A DNA stretch of 64,000 nucleotides from Acidobacteriota bacterium (GTDB lineage Bacteria; Acidobacteriota; Vicinamibacteria; Vicinamibacterales; CAVVIG01), in assembly GCA_018268955.1 (NCBI GenBank), contig JAFDVO010000003.1:202580-266579 (forward strand). Reading direction: 5' to 3'. The position numbers and the translations under genes are program-made. Each line of letters starts with the position of its first letter. The first letter of the stretch is position 1. The notes under the pieces were generated by a model, which had not been told where the DNA came from, searched no databases, and saw only the letters and a program-made list of their open reading frames with translations. Of this stretch, positions 19,296 through 27,305 are shown one piece after another.

Positions 19296-19392
19296 AATTG
19301 CAGATTGCAGATTTGAGATTGCAGATTGGAAACTCGTCAACCGCGGAACAGCGACAAGTCCCGGCCTTCCAGGCCCTCTAGGCCTTCCCTGT
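19296..19392. repeat. Heptamer array (GATTGCA type) plus nonamer array
   Basis: Bases 19296-19330 are five 7-base units around GATTGCA. Bases 19362-19388 are three 9-base units (CGGCCTTCC, AGGCCCTCT, AGGCCTTCC). The pair fills the gap between the convergent WecA-like and thiG genes. The same nonamer type, read on the other strand, occurs inside the gene at 23052. Confidence 0.75.
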
Positions 19393-19409
19393 CTCAGTAG
19401 CCGTTTCTT

Positions 19410-20183
19410 CTACCGTCCCACCAACCCCTCGACCGGGCTGCTTGCGGTGGCGTAGGCCTTCTTCGGAATCCGCCCTGACGTAAACGCCAGCCGGCCGGCG
19501 AGCACGGCGTGCTTCATCGCCTCCGCCATGGCGACGGGGTTCTGGGCGCCCGCAATTGCCGTGTTCATCAGCACACCGTCTGCGCCCAGCTCCATCGCGA
19601 GCGCGGCATCAGACGCCGTGCCGACACCCGCATCCACGATGAGCGGCACGCTGATGAACTCGCGGATGATCCGGATGTTGTTCGGGTTCTGGACGCCGAG
19701 CCCTGAGCCGATCGGCGCACCGAGTGGCATCACTGCGGCGGCACCGGCGTCCACGAGCTTCCGACACACGATCAGGTCGTCCGTGGTGTAAGGCAGGACG
19801 ACGAACCCTTCCTTGACGAGCGTCTTCGTGGCCTCGATGAGCGCCTCGTTGTCCGGGAAGAGCGTCCGCTCGTCACCGATGACCTCGAGCTTCACCCAGT
19901 TCGACAGCCCGGCCTCGCGACCCAGGAACGCCGTGCGCACCGCTTCGTCGGCGGTGTAGCAGCCCGCAGTGTTCGGCAGCAGGAAAATCTTCGACGTGTC
20001 GACGTAGTCGAGCAGTGATTCCTTGGAGCGATCGGAGATGTTCACGCGACGGACCGCCACGGTCGCCATGTCGGCACCAGACGCCTCGTGCGCGGCTTTC
20101 ATGATCGCGTGCGACGGGTACTTGCCCGTGCCGACGATGAGCCTCGAGGAGAAGATGCGTCCCGCAATGACCAGGTTGTCCAT
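19410..20183 (-). CDS. thiG: Thiazole synthase ThiG
   Basis: A 257-residue TIM-barrel enzyme that joins 1-deoxy-D-xylulose 5-phosphate, dehydroglycine and ThiS-thiocarboxylate to make the thiazole phosphate of thiamine. The N-terminus [13 protein letters not shown], the Schiff-base lysine in WVKLEVIGD and the phosphate-binding loops [12 protein letters not shown] and [11 protein letters not shown] are all present, so it looks intact. It starts 9 bases after the stop of the GT-C-like gene at 20193, so the two may share a message. Its partner ThiS lies about 1.8 kb upstream on the same strand with an unrelated gene between. Confidence 0.95.
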   Translation of the reverse strand: MDNLVIAGRIFSSRLIVGTGKYPSHAIMKAAHEASGADMATVAVRRVNISDRSKESLLDYVDTSKIFLLPNTAGCYTADEAVRTAFLGREAGLSNWVKLEVIGDERTLFPDNEALIEATKTLVKEGFVVLPYTTDDLIVCRKLVDAGAAAVMPLGAPIGSGLGVQNPNNIRIIREFISVPLIVDAGVGTASDAALAMELGADGVLMNTAIAGAQNPVAMAEAMKHAVLAGRLAFTSGRIPKKAYATASSPVEGLVGR

Positions 20184-20192
20184 CCGTCGATC

Positions 20193-21686
20193 TTAGCGCA
20201 TGGGCGACGGCCGTCTCTGGACGACGCAGGCCTCGCCGAACTGGTAGAGCGGCAGGAGTCCTGCGGCGATCATGCGGGCGCACTCATCCGCGCCGAGCCC
20301 CACGCCGTGGGTCACGTGATAGGCATCAGCGGTGGCGTTGAACGTGTCGAGGTGCCCGTCGTGAATGGCCGCGAGCATCCTGTCACGTGCGGCAACCCGC
20401 GGTTCATTCGGCACATACGGGTTCGACCAGGTTGGGTTGACGCCCACGACGCGGTGGCCAGAGGGCGCGATCACCTCGAGCGTCAACCCTCTCGACCCAA
20501 GCACCACGGCATCGTCTGGAAGGGACTTGCGGAGGAACGTGGCTGTGGCATTCAGGTCGGCGCTGCGTTGCGCGGCGATCCCGCGGCCATAGACGAAGTC
20601 GAAGCGGTTGCGGTAGTGCGGCAGTCTCCAGGCGACCAGCGCCAACACGATCGCAGGTACGAGGACCGCCAACCACTGCCGCGCGACCCGCTCAGCGACC
20701 CAGGCGAGCGCAGCCCCAGCGTACAGCGTGCACGCCGCAAGCGTGTAGCGCCAGAAGTGGAACGTCGGCACGAAGGCCGGCAAAGTCGTCCCCTCCCGCA
20801 ACAGTCCGTAGAGTGTCAGCACGCTTGCCGTCGCCAGCCACGCGTAGGCCACTCGTCGTCTTGTGATCACGATGCCTGCGGCGGCTGCTGCGAGCACCAG
20901 ACCGTTGGCGGCGAACGTGGCCGGCATGCCAGCGCGCGTTGTCGGCGCCCAGGTCCACGCCATCGGCGCAGCGTTGACCACGTGGAGGTGGTAGTGCACG
21001 ACGATCGACCAGAGAAACGGGCTGGCCACGAGCGCAGCGGCCACGCCTGCAAGCGCAAGACGACGAGGTTGAAGCATGGCGACGGCGATGCCGCCAAGCA
21101 CGATCGCGGGCGCGGTGTGTGCCAGGAAGGTGAGCCCGGCGAGTGCGCCGGCGCCAATGGCGGCAGTGTCCGTGTCGGCCACCGCTGCGGCATCGAGCGC
21201 AATCACGCCGAGGAAGAAGAGCCCCTGGCTGAAGGTCGCGACGAACAGCCAGGGGGAGTACGTCGCGCAGGTGAGCGCCGGGTCGGTGTCGCAGTTGACG
21301 AAGACGAGCAGGAAGAGCGACAGGAGCGCGGCGGGACGACCGGCGACCCGTGCACAGAGGAGGTAGAACGCGATCGGCCCGAGCAGGTTCAGCCACGGGC
21401 CGCCCTGCACGTGCACGAGCGGTGCGGTCGCGCGGGTCGCGAGCGAGACCAGTGCGACGAGCCACGGCACGAGCGGGTTGTACCAGACCCACTCTCCCCG
21501 GTAGAACGGGTCGCTCAGCGGATGGCCGTTGAGCGTCGCCTGTGCCTGCGCGATGTCCCGGAAGTGATCCCCGTCGTACGGCCACGTGAGCCCGGCGACC
21601 GTGGCAACCGCCATGGACAGCGCCGCCGCAATCACCACGGCAGCGGCGACATCGACCAGGAGCTGAAGAAGACGGCCTCGCCGCAC
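20193..21686 (-). CDS. Polytopic membrane protein, probable GT-C glycosyltransferase
   Basis: A 497-residue protein with around ten hydrophobic helices. The first periplasmic loop after helix 1 has WPYDGDHFRDIAQAQ, an acidic pattern like that of GT39/GT83-type GT-C enzymes, followed by the WYNPLVPWL segment common to such proteins. The C-terminal ~130 residues are soluble. It would use polyprenyl-phosphate sugars at the outer face of the membrane, but substrate and target are unknown. GTG start. It is placed between thiS and thiG with no obvious link to thiamine, so its presence there looks accidental. Confidence 0.7.
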   Translation of the reverse strand: MRRGRLLQLLVDVAAAVVIAAALSMAVATVAGLTWPYDGDHFRDIAQAQATLNGHPLSDPFYRGEWVWYNPLVPWLVALVSLATRATAPLVHVQGGPWLNLLGPIAFYLLCARVAGRPAALLSLFLLVFVNCDTDPALTCATYSPWLFVATFSQGLFFLGVIALDAAAVADTDTAAIGAGALAGLTFLAHTAPAIVLGGIAVAMLQPRRLALAGVAAALVASPFLWSIVVHYHLHVVNAAPMAWTWAPTTRAGMPATFAANGLVLAAAAAGIVITRRRVAYAWLATASVLTLYGLLREGTTLPAFVPTFHFWRYTLAACTLYAGAALAWVAERVARQWLAVLVPAIVLALVAWRLPHYRNRFDFVYGRGIAAQRSADLNATATFLRKSLPDDAVVLGSRGLTLEVIAPSGHRVVGVNPTWSNPYVPNEPRVAARDRMLAAIHDGHLDTFNATADAYHVTHGVGLGADECARMIAAGLLPLYQFGEACVVQRRPSPMR

Positions 21687-21694
21687 GGCTCGTG

Positions 21695-21736
21695 CAGAAC
21701 GCAGAACTGAGAAGTCAGAAGTCAGAAGTCAATCCG
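21695..21736. repeat. Heptamer array (CAGAAGT type)
   Basis: At least five 7-base units in one phase: CAGAACG, CAGAACT, GAGAAGT, CAGAAGT, CAGAAGT. It lies just upstream of the GT-C-like gene start at 21686 and is the first element of a repeat-filled gap reaching to thiS. Confidence 0.75.
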
Positions 21737-21792
21737 CCTCATGCGTGATGCATGCGTTCGGAATTGTCGTCGGCGGCGTCAGTCAAGAGTGC

Positions 21793-21902
21793 GTTTCAAA
21801 TACAACAGCGCCACCGCGGAGTGCGCGGAGCTCGCGGAGATCCGATTTGAAAACAGTGTGGCTCCGTGTGCTCAGTGATCTCCGTGGTGGAGCTTTTGAA
21901 AC
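21793..21902. repeat. 110-base inverted repeat with nonamer arms (CACGGAG type)
   Basis: The ends are GTTTCAAA (21793-21800) and its complement TTTGAAAC (21895-21902). Inside, the left arm has nonamers ACCGCGGAG, TGCGCGGAG, CTCGCGGAG (21813-21839) and the right arm the opposite-strand units GGCTCCGTG, TGCTCAGTG, ATCTCCGTG (21860-21886). It looks like a small palindromic element without coding capacity; related arms occur near 42.6, 44.1, 52.0 and 60.4 kb. Confidence 0.7.
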
Positions 21903-21907
21903 AGGCT

Positions 21908-21977
21908 CTTAAGTCTTCAACTTCTGACTTCAGAATTCCAAGTTCTAAGTTCTGAAGTCTAACGTCTCACGTCCGTG
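21908..21977. repeat. Ten-unit heptamer array overlapping the 3' end of thiS
   Basis: Ten 7-base units stay in one phase, such as TTCTGAC, TTCAGAA, TTCCAAG, TTCTAAG, TTCTGAA, GTCTAAC and GTCTCAC. The array runs into thiS and supplies its last ten codons and its TAG stop. Confidence 0.8.
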
Positions 21978-22178
21978 AGATCCGCCTCCCACGAAGTTCA
22001 CGATCTCCACCTGGTCGCCGGCGTTGATGGTGGTCGTCTCGTACGCGGCGCGACGGACGACAAGGAGGTTGTGTTCGACAGCGACCCGGCGAGGGTCGAT
22101 CTGCAGGTGCGCCAGGAGTTCGGAGACGGTGGTCGGGGAGGCGAGCTCGTAGGGCTCGCCGTTCAGCATGATCGTCAC
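21945..22178 (-). CDS. thiS: Sulfur carrier protein ThiS with a C-terminal extension
   Basis: A 77-residue ubiquitin-fold sulfur carrier for the thiazole moiety of thiamine. The body matches ThiS (IMLNGEPYEL; AVEHNLLVVRR; AGDQVEIVNFVGGG). ThiS normally ends at Gly-Gly, the residue adenylated by ThiF. Here the frame runs eleven residues further (SHGRETLDFRT), and ten of them are encoded by an intergenic heptamer array, so the natural stop seems to have been lost. Either the tail is cleaved or the protein is impaired. GTG start (an ATG follows 3 codons later), 13 bases after the DUF3108 stop. Confidence 0.88.
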   Translation of the reverse strand: MTIMLNGEPYELASPTTVSELLAHLQIDPRRVAVEHNLLVVRRAAYETTTINAGDQVEIVNFVGGGSHGRETLDFRT

Positions 22179-22191
22179 GGCTGGTGTCGCG

Positions 22192-23025
22192 TCATTGGGC
22201 GCTGCGGAGCGCGAGGGCGAAGTTGCCGACCGGCAGGTCGGCCTGGAGTTTCAGCGGCAGCCGCCGCGCGTCGGTCGAAATCCACGCCGCGACATTCTGC
22301 CCGACCGGCTGGTTGGACGCATCCCGAATGGTGACCCGGAGCGGCCACGCCTCCACCTGCCCGATCGGCACCTTGAGCGGCGCCGGCGCACCGACGTCGA
22401 AGCGCACGGAGTAGAGCGACCCCTCGTCGGCAACCGGCACGGTGAGCGAATCGCCCGCCGTGAATGTCCGTGACCGCAGCGTGTACAGGGTCGCCAGGCC
22501 GTCCTGCACGTTGGCCGGCACCGTGAGCTGCACGGCCGCCTGGTTCTGCTCCTCGTACGTGGCACGGCCAGCGCTGCGATTGAAGAGCGTCGACGCGAAG
22601 CTCCGGCGGCTGCCCTCCTCGGAGTAGAGCGAGCTGCGCTGCGACAGCGTGGAGTAGCTGTCGAGCAGCGAATCCATCTTGTAGTAGACCTGGTAGAAGC
22701 GCTCCACCAGCGGAATGGGACGGCCCTCCGCCACGATGTAATACGCGGTGGAGTTGTACGACGACCGCTTCTCGACAACACGGCTCGTCGCCGTGCCGGC
22801 CACGAGGTAGTTGGACCACGCGACGTCGAACGTCAGGGTCTCACCGACCCGGAACGGCACGGCGGCTTCCTGCCTGGGTGCAGGTGCCGGTGCGGGTGCC
22901 GCCTTCTTCGTGGGTGGCGCGGGTCGGCGTGACGGCTGACGTGCCCCGCCCTGCGCCGCAGCAGCGACCAGATGAAGCGTCGCGACGAGGGCCATGGCCC
23001 CTGCGCAGAGTGAAACAGCACGCAT
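22192..23025 (-). CDS. DUF3108 domain secreted protein
   Basis: A 277-residue protein with an N-terminal signal peptide (hydrophobic run LCAGAMALVATLHLVAAAA), a Pro/Ala/Lys-rich linker (about residues 27-52), then a DUF3108 domain starting PFRVGETLTFDVAWSNYLVAGTAT. The family is periplasmic or outer-membrane associated and has no established function. The ATG at 23025 is preceded at 6 bases by a minus-strand TAGAAT box, giving a probable leaderless message. It is divergent from the fused flavoprotein gene and probably co-transcribed with thiS. Confidence 0.82.
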   Translation of the reverse strand: MRAVSLCAGAMALVATLHLVAAAAQGGARQPSRRPAPPTKKAAPAPAPAPRQEAAVPFRVGETLTFDVAWSNYLVAGTATSRVVEKRSSYNSTAYYIVAEGRPIPLVERFYQVYYKMDSLLDSYSTLSQRSSLYSEEGSRRSFASTLFNRSAGRATYEEQNQAAVQLTVPANVQDGLATLYTLRSRTFTAGDSLTVPVADEGSLYSVRFDVGAPAPLKVPIGQVEAWPLRVTIRDASNQPVGQNVAAWISTDARRLPLKLQADLPVGNFALALRSAQ

Positions 23026-23030
23026 GGCGC

Positions 23031-23041
23031 TATTCTATGGT
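23031..23041. promoter_or_regulatory. Overlapping divergent -10 elements (DUF3108 / flavoprotein)
   Basis: The minus strand reads TAGAAT (23037-23032), 6 bases before the DUF3108 ATG. The plus strand reads TATTCT (23031-23036) and TATGGT (23036-23041), 10-15 bases before the flavoprotein ATG at 23052. The whole gap between the two genes is only 26 bases, so promoter and starts must overlap. Confidence 0.45.
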
Positions 23042-23051
23042 GATACCAGCC

Positions 23052-26000
23052 ATGACGAATACGACGGATACCCCTGTACCGCAGATGCCGCTTGGCATTG
23101 CCGGGTTCACATACGCCGACCTCTACGATGCCGACCGCCTTGCCTCGCTCTACGAGCGATTCTGCGAGGAGGTCCAGGCGGCCGACGCGCCGTTCTGGGC
23201 CGAATGGGACGCGTATCGCCAGGCGCCCGACGCGCCCCGGCCTGCGACGGCGATTTCCAGCCTGCTGACGCGGATGGCCCCGTACGTGAGCGGTTTCGTC
23301 GAGCGATTATTCGACGTGGGCTCGGCGACCTCGGCCATTCGCCAGGTCACGCGCGACCAGGACGACCTCTTCCGCTTCAAGGTGGACTTCGTCCGGCGCC
23401 GGGCTCTCCCGCTGATCAAGGGTCACTCGCACGTCGAATCGAACGCGGCGGACGATGCCGTGGTGGCGCGGTTGGCTGGTGTGGATCTTGACGCACCGGA
23501 GCGGGCGAGTGGTGCGGATGTCGAACTGGCGGTCGCGCGCGCGGGATGCCTGCTGCTCGATCGCGAGAAGACGGAGAAGGCGGCGGTCGCCGAGGACATC
23601 GAGGCGTTGAAGCGCTGGTGCGCGGCCCGCATTCACCATCCGGCGTATCGCGGGTGGGTCGTGTTCCGGTTCCCGGAGAACCTCGAGCCGTGGAACCTCG
23701 TTCCGGTGCAGCGCGTGAACGCGGCCGTGCCCGAGCAGATGATCGGGCCGGACGAGAAGCTGCGGCGCCGAGATGGGTTCAAGCTCACGGACCCGCGTGC
23801 GATGAACCGCGAGGTGCTGAGCGAGATCCACTACTGCGTCCTCTGCCACGAGCGCGACAAGGACTCCTGCTCGAAGGGCTACAAGGAACCGGCCGCGAAG
23901 GGGAACGTCGATGTCCCGGTGAAGATCGCGGTGAATGCGCTCGGCATCGAGCTGAATGGCTGTCCACTCGACGAGAAGATCTCCGAGATGCACACGCTGC
24001 GCAAGGGCGGCGATGCGATTGGTGCGCTCGCGCTGGTGACCATCGACAACCCCATGTGCCCCGGCACCGGCCACCGCATCTGCAACGACTGCATGAAGGG
24101 GTGCATCTACCAGAAGCAGGAACCGGTCAACATCCCGCAGATCGAAACCGGCGTGCTCACCGACGTCCTCAAGATGCCGTGGGGCGTGGAGATCTACGGC
24201 TTCCTCACCAGGTGGAACCCGCTCAACGTCCGGCGTCCCCACGCGCTGCCGTACAACGGCCGCAACATCCTCGTGGTCGGACTCGGCCCGGCCGGCTATA
24301 CGCTGGCGCATTACCTCGTGAACGAGGGCTTTGGCGTCGTGGGCGTGGACGGCCTCAAGATCGAGCCGCTGCCCGAGGCACTGGTTGGGACCGAAACGAC
24401 CGCCCCTCAGCCTATCCGGGACTGGAGCGAGATCTACAACCAGCTCGATGAGCGCGTGCTCGAGGGCTTCGGCGGCGTCTCTGAGTACGGCATCACCGTG
24501 CGGTGGGACAAGAACTTCCTCACGCTGCTTCACCTCACGCTGGCGCGTCGCCGCGGGCTGCGCATCTACGGCGGCATCCGGTTCGGCGGCACCCTGCCGA
24601 TCGAGGACGCGTGGACGTACGGGTTCGATCACGTCGCGATTGCCGCCGGCGCCGGCCGGCCGACGATCATCGACATGAAGAACAACCTGATTCGGGGCAT
24701 CCGGAAGGCGAGCGACTTCCTGATGGCGCTGCAGCTGCAGGGCGCGTTCAAGCGTGAGGCGCTGCCGAACCTGCAGGTCCGGCTGCCCGCGGTCGTCATC
24801 GGCGGCGGCTTGACCGCGATCGACACGGCGACCGAGCTGATGGCCTACTACCCGGTGCAGGTGGAGAAGATCCTCCACCAGTACGAGGCGCTCGTCGCCG
24901 TGAAGGGCGAGGCCGCGGTGCGCGCGCAGTACGACGCCGAGGAACTGGGCACGCTCGACGAGTTCTGCGCGCACGGGCGTGCGGTGCGTGCGGAACGGGC
25001 CCGTGCGGCGGATGCCGGCGAGGCACCGAACTTCGTGCCGCTGCTGCGCTCGTGGGGGGGCGTCACCGTGGCCTACCGCAAGCGCATGGTCGATTCGCCG
25101 GCCTACCGCCTGAACCACGAGGAGATCATCAAGGCGCTCGAGGAGGGGATCTCGTTCACCGAGAACGTGAACCCGATCGAGGCGGTGCCCGACGAGTTCG
25201 GGGCGCTCAGGGAGGTGATCTTCAGCCGGGAAGGCCGGGAAGGGCAGGTAGGGCAGGAGGGGCAGGTGGGGCTGACGATCACGCTGCCCGCGCGGTCGTT
25301 GATGGTGGCTGCGGGCACTTCGCCGAACGTGACGTACGAGAAGGAAGCGCCGGGGCATTTCAAGCTCGATGCGAAGAAGAAGTTCTTCCAGCCGCATCGC
25401 GTGGAGAAGGGTGAGAACGGCAAGCTGCAGTTGGTCGAGGACAGCAAGGGGTTCTTCACCTCGTACGAGAACGGCGGCCGGTTCGTCAGCTACTACGGCG
25501 ACAACCACCCGCGCTTTGCCGGCAACGTCGTGAAGGCGATGGCATCTGCGAAACATGGCTACTCGAAGGTCGTGGCTCTCTTCGAAGACGAGCTGAAGGC
25601 GCTGAACCCGGCAAACCAGGCGGCACGCGATCGCGCATGGAAGGCGTTTGGCGATCGGCTGGATCAGGAGTTCAACGCCGAGGTCGTCGACATCGTCCGG
25701 CTCACGCCGACGATCGTCGAGGTGATCGTGAAGGCGCCGGCGGCCGCACGGCACTTCGAGCCGGGCCAGTTCTATCGGCTGCAGAACTTCGAGGCGATCG
25801 CGGCGCGTGCGCGCGACGAGGGCCGTCGGATTCCGCTGCTCATGGAAGGGCTCGCGCTGACGGGCGCGTGGGTCGACAAGGAGAAGGGGCTGCTCTCGAT
25901 GATTGCGCTCGAGATGGGCGCCTCGAGCCGTCTCGTCGCCTACCTGAAGAAGGGCGAGCCGGTGGTCGTCATGGGGCCGACCGGCGCGCCGACCGAGATC

Positions 26001-26657
26001 CCGGAGAACCAGAACGTCCTGCTGCTCGGCGGCGGCCTTGGCAACGCGGTGCTCTTCTCGATCGCGAAGGCGATGCGGAGCCAGGGCAACCGCGTGCTCT
26101 ACTTCGCCGGCTACAAGAACGGCGCGGACATGTTCAAGCGCGAGGAGATCGAGGCGGCCACCGACCAAGTGATCTGGAGCACGGACATGGGCGTCGAGAT
26201 TCCTCCTGGGCGCCCGCAGGACGCGCACTTCCGCGGCAACATCGTCCAGGCGATGCTCGCGTACAACGCGGGGCAGCTTGGGGAGCAGCTCGTGCCGCTG
26301 CCGAGCGTCGACCGCATCATCGCGATCGGCTCGGACCGCATGATGGCGGCCGTGAAGGCGGCGCGTCACACGACGCTCGCCCCGTACCTGAAGAAGGAGC
26401 ACGTCGGCATCGGCAGCATCAACTCGCCGATGCAGTGCATGATGAAGGAGGTCTGCGCGCAGTGCCTGCAGAAGCACGTCGATCCGGTCACCGGCAAGGA
26501 GACCGTCATCTTCTCGTGCTTCAACCAGGACCAGGAACTGGATCGCGTGGACTTCCCGAACCTCGCCGCGCGGCTGCGCCAGAACACGGTGCAGGAGAAG
26601 CTGTCGAACCAGTGGTTCGACCATCTCATGGCGAGCACCGAGCTGACGCACGTCTAG
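23052..26657 (+). CDS. Fused NfnB/GltD-like and NfnA-like FAD/NAD iron-sulfur oxidoreductase
   Basis: A 1201-residue single-chain flavoprotein. After ~230 unrecognised residues comes a GltD-type Fe-S region (CVLCHERDKDSC, CPGTGHRICNDCMKGCIYQ), then FAD- and NAD(P)-binding folds (ILVVGLGPAGYTLAHYL; AVVIGGGLTAID). The last third is an NfnA/DHOD electron-transfer module: an FNR-like barrel, NAD site LLLGGGLGNAVLF and a C-terminal [2Fe-2S] set (CMMKEVCAQC...SC). Transfer of electrons between NAD(P)H pools, as in NfnAB, is the likely role. About two-thirds in, a low-complexity REG/QVG tripeptide insert is encoded by a nonamer array. An ATG at 23037 would add five residues. Confidence 0.85.
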   Translation: MTNTTDTPVPQMPLGIAGFTYADLYDADRLASLYERFCEEVQAADAPFWAEWDAYRQAPDAPRPATAISSLLTRMAPYVSGFVERLFDVGSATSAIRQVTRDQDDLFRFKVDFVRRRALPLIKGHSHVESNAADDAVVARLAGVDLDAPERASGADVELAVARAGCLLLDREKTEKAAVAEDIEALKRWCAARIHHPAYRGWVVFRFPENLEPWNLVPVQRVNAAVPEQMIGPDEKLRRRDGFKLTDPRAMNREVLSEIHYCVLCHERDKDSCSKGYKEPAAKGNVDVPVKIAVNALGIELNGCPLDEKISEMHTLRKGGDAIGALALVTIDNPMCPGTGHRICNDCMKGCIYQKQEPVNIPQIETGVLTDVLKMPWGVEIYGFLTRWNPLNVRRPHALPYNGRNILVVGLGPAGYTLAHYLVNEGFGVVGVDGLKIEPLPEALVGTETTAPQPIRDWSEIYNQLDERVLEGFGGVSEYGITVRWDKNFLTLLHLTLARRRGLRIYGGIRFGGTLPIEDAWTYGFDHVAIAAGAGRPTIIDMKNNLIRGIRKASDFLMALQLQGAFKREALPNLQVRLPAVVIGGGLTAIDTATELMAYYPVQVEKILHQYEALVAVKGEAAVRAQYDAEELGTLDEFCAHGRAVRAERARAADAGEAPNFVPLLRSWGGVTVAYRKRMVDSPAYRLNHEEIIKALEEGISFTENVNPIEAVPDEFGALREVIFSREGREGQVGQEGQVGLTITLPARSLMVAAGTSPNVTYEKEAPGHFKLDAKKKFFQPHRVEKGENGKLQLVEDSKGFFTSYENGGRFVSYYGDNHPRFAGNVVKAMASAKHGYSKVVALFEDELKALNPANQAARDRAWKAFGDRLDQEFNAEVVDIVRLTPTIVEVIVKAPAAARHFEPGQFYRLQNFEAIAARARDEGRRIPLLMEGLALTGAWVDKEKGLLSMIALEMGASSRLVAYLKKGEPVVVMGPTGAPTEIPENQNVLLLGGGLGNAVLFSIAKAMRSQGNRVLYFAGYKNGADMFKREEIEAATDQVIWSTDMGVEIPPGRPQDAHFRGNIVQAMLAYNAGQLGEQLVPLPSVDRIIAIGSDRMMAAVKAARHTTLAPYLKKEHVGIGSINSPMQCMMKEVCAQCLQKHVDPVTGKETVIFSCFNQDQELDRVDFPNLAARLRQNTVQEKLSNQWFDHLMASTELTHV
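25226..25270. repeat. In-frame nonamer array inside the flavoprotein gene
   Basis: Five 9-base units (CCGGGAAGG twice, then GCAGGTAGG, GCAGGAGGG, GCAGGTGGG) encode five tripeptides of the form (R/Q)(E/V)G. The same unit type, on either strand, occurs in gaps at 19362 and 38020. Confidence 0.75.
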
Positions 26658-26669
26658 GTGCACTCTCCG

Positions 26670-26768
26670 GGGCTCTGGGCTTCAGGCTCTGGGCTCCGGG
26701 CTTGTCGGCTTCAGTCCGCGGGCCCGGTCGGCTTCAGGTCGGGCACCAGGCTATGGGCGCTGGGCAAC
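26670..26768. repeat. Heptamer array (GGGCTCT type)
   Basis: Five units at 26670-26704 (GGGCTCT, GGGCTTC, AGGCTCT, GGGCTCC, GGGCTTG) and three more at 26748-26768 (AGGCTAT, GGGCGCT, GGGCAAC). In between, TCGGCTTC occurs twice. The second block contains the stop codon of the RES toxin gene. The array lies between convergent genes. Confidence 0.75.
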
Positions 26769-27305
26769 TTCCCGCATCGTCTGCGCTAGGTGTCGTACTC
26801 GCTCGAGCACGCGCGCTGGTGGTGAACCGCGGTCGACCACCTGCCAGCCTGTCAGCGCGGCCGGATCGCCGAAGATGACGATGGCGAGGCCATCGCGGGG
26901 AGTGGCGGGGAGTTCGCCATGCTCGACGCGAACGCCGGTGGCACCGCCAGGCTGCAACGCCGCTGAGGGCGCAAGGAGCCGCCTCACGCCTCTGGCGCGC
27001 TGGCGCGTCGCGTAGGCCTGGCACGCGTCATACGTGTCGTCGCCGGTGGCGACGGCATGTTCGAGGCGAACGCGCGCCGCCTTCTCGTCACCGAGATCGA
27101 CGGCCCACAGGGCGCGACGGATGGTCGGCAGGTCGTCGGCGTCGACGATTTCCTCGTGGCGGAGCAACTCCGCCCAGGCCCCGTCTGGCGTGTCGGCGAA
27201 GTAGTGGGCCGGCCCCTCGCCCTCCGCATGCCACCGGCCGGCCGGCTGCGTGCTGGCCTCCCAGAGAAAGGGGAAGCGCGGGTCGGCGTGGCGGAACGCG
27301 ATCAT
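26751..27305 (-). CDS. RES-domain toxin of a RES/Xre toxin-antitoxin system
   Basis: A 184-residue RES-family protein. The three residues that name the family are visible: Arg24 in GRW, Glu46 in AWAELLRHE and Ser114 in LLAPSAAL. Characterised RES toxins (ParT, MbcT, Res) consume or transfer ADP-ribose from NAD+, stopping growth. The ATG overlaps the antitoxin stop (ATGA), so the pair is translationally coupled with the antitoxin first. The last codons and the TAG stop lie in a heptamer array, so the natural C-terminus may have been altered slightly. Confidence 0.88.
   Translation of the reverse strand: MIAFRHADPRFPFLWEASTQPAGRWHAEGEGPAHYFADTPDGAWAELLRHEEIVDADDLPTIRRALWAVDLGDEKAARVRLEHAVATGDDTYDACQAYATRQRARGVRRLLAPSAALQPGGATGVRVEHGELPATPRDGLAIVIFGDPAALTGWQVVDRGSPPARVLERVRHLAQTMREVAQRP

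Noticed and set aside
23307-26663. A 1118-codon open frame antisense to the flavoprotein gene
   Set aside because: Its composition is His/Arg/Asp-rich without motifs; it is a by-product of high GC codon bias opposite a clearly recognisable enzyme. The same applies to long antisense frames at 590-2191 and 20088-21710.
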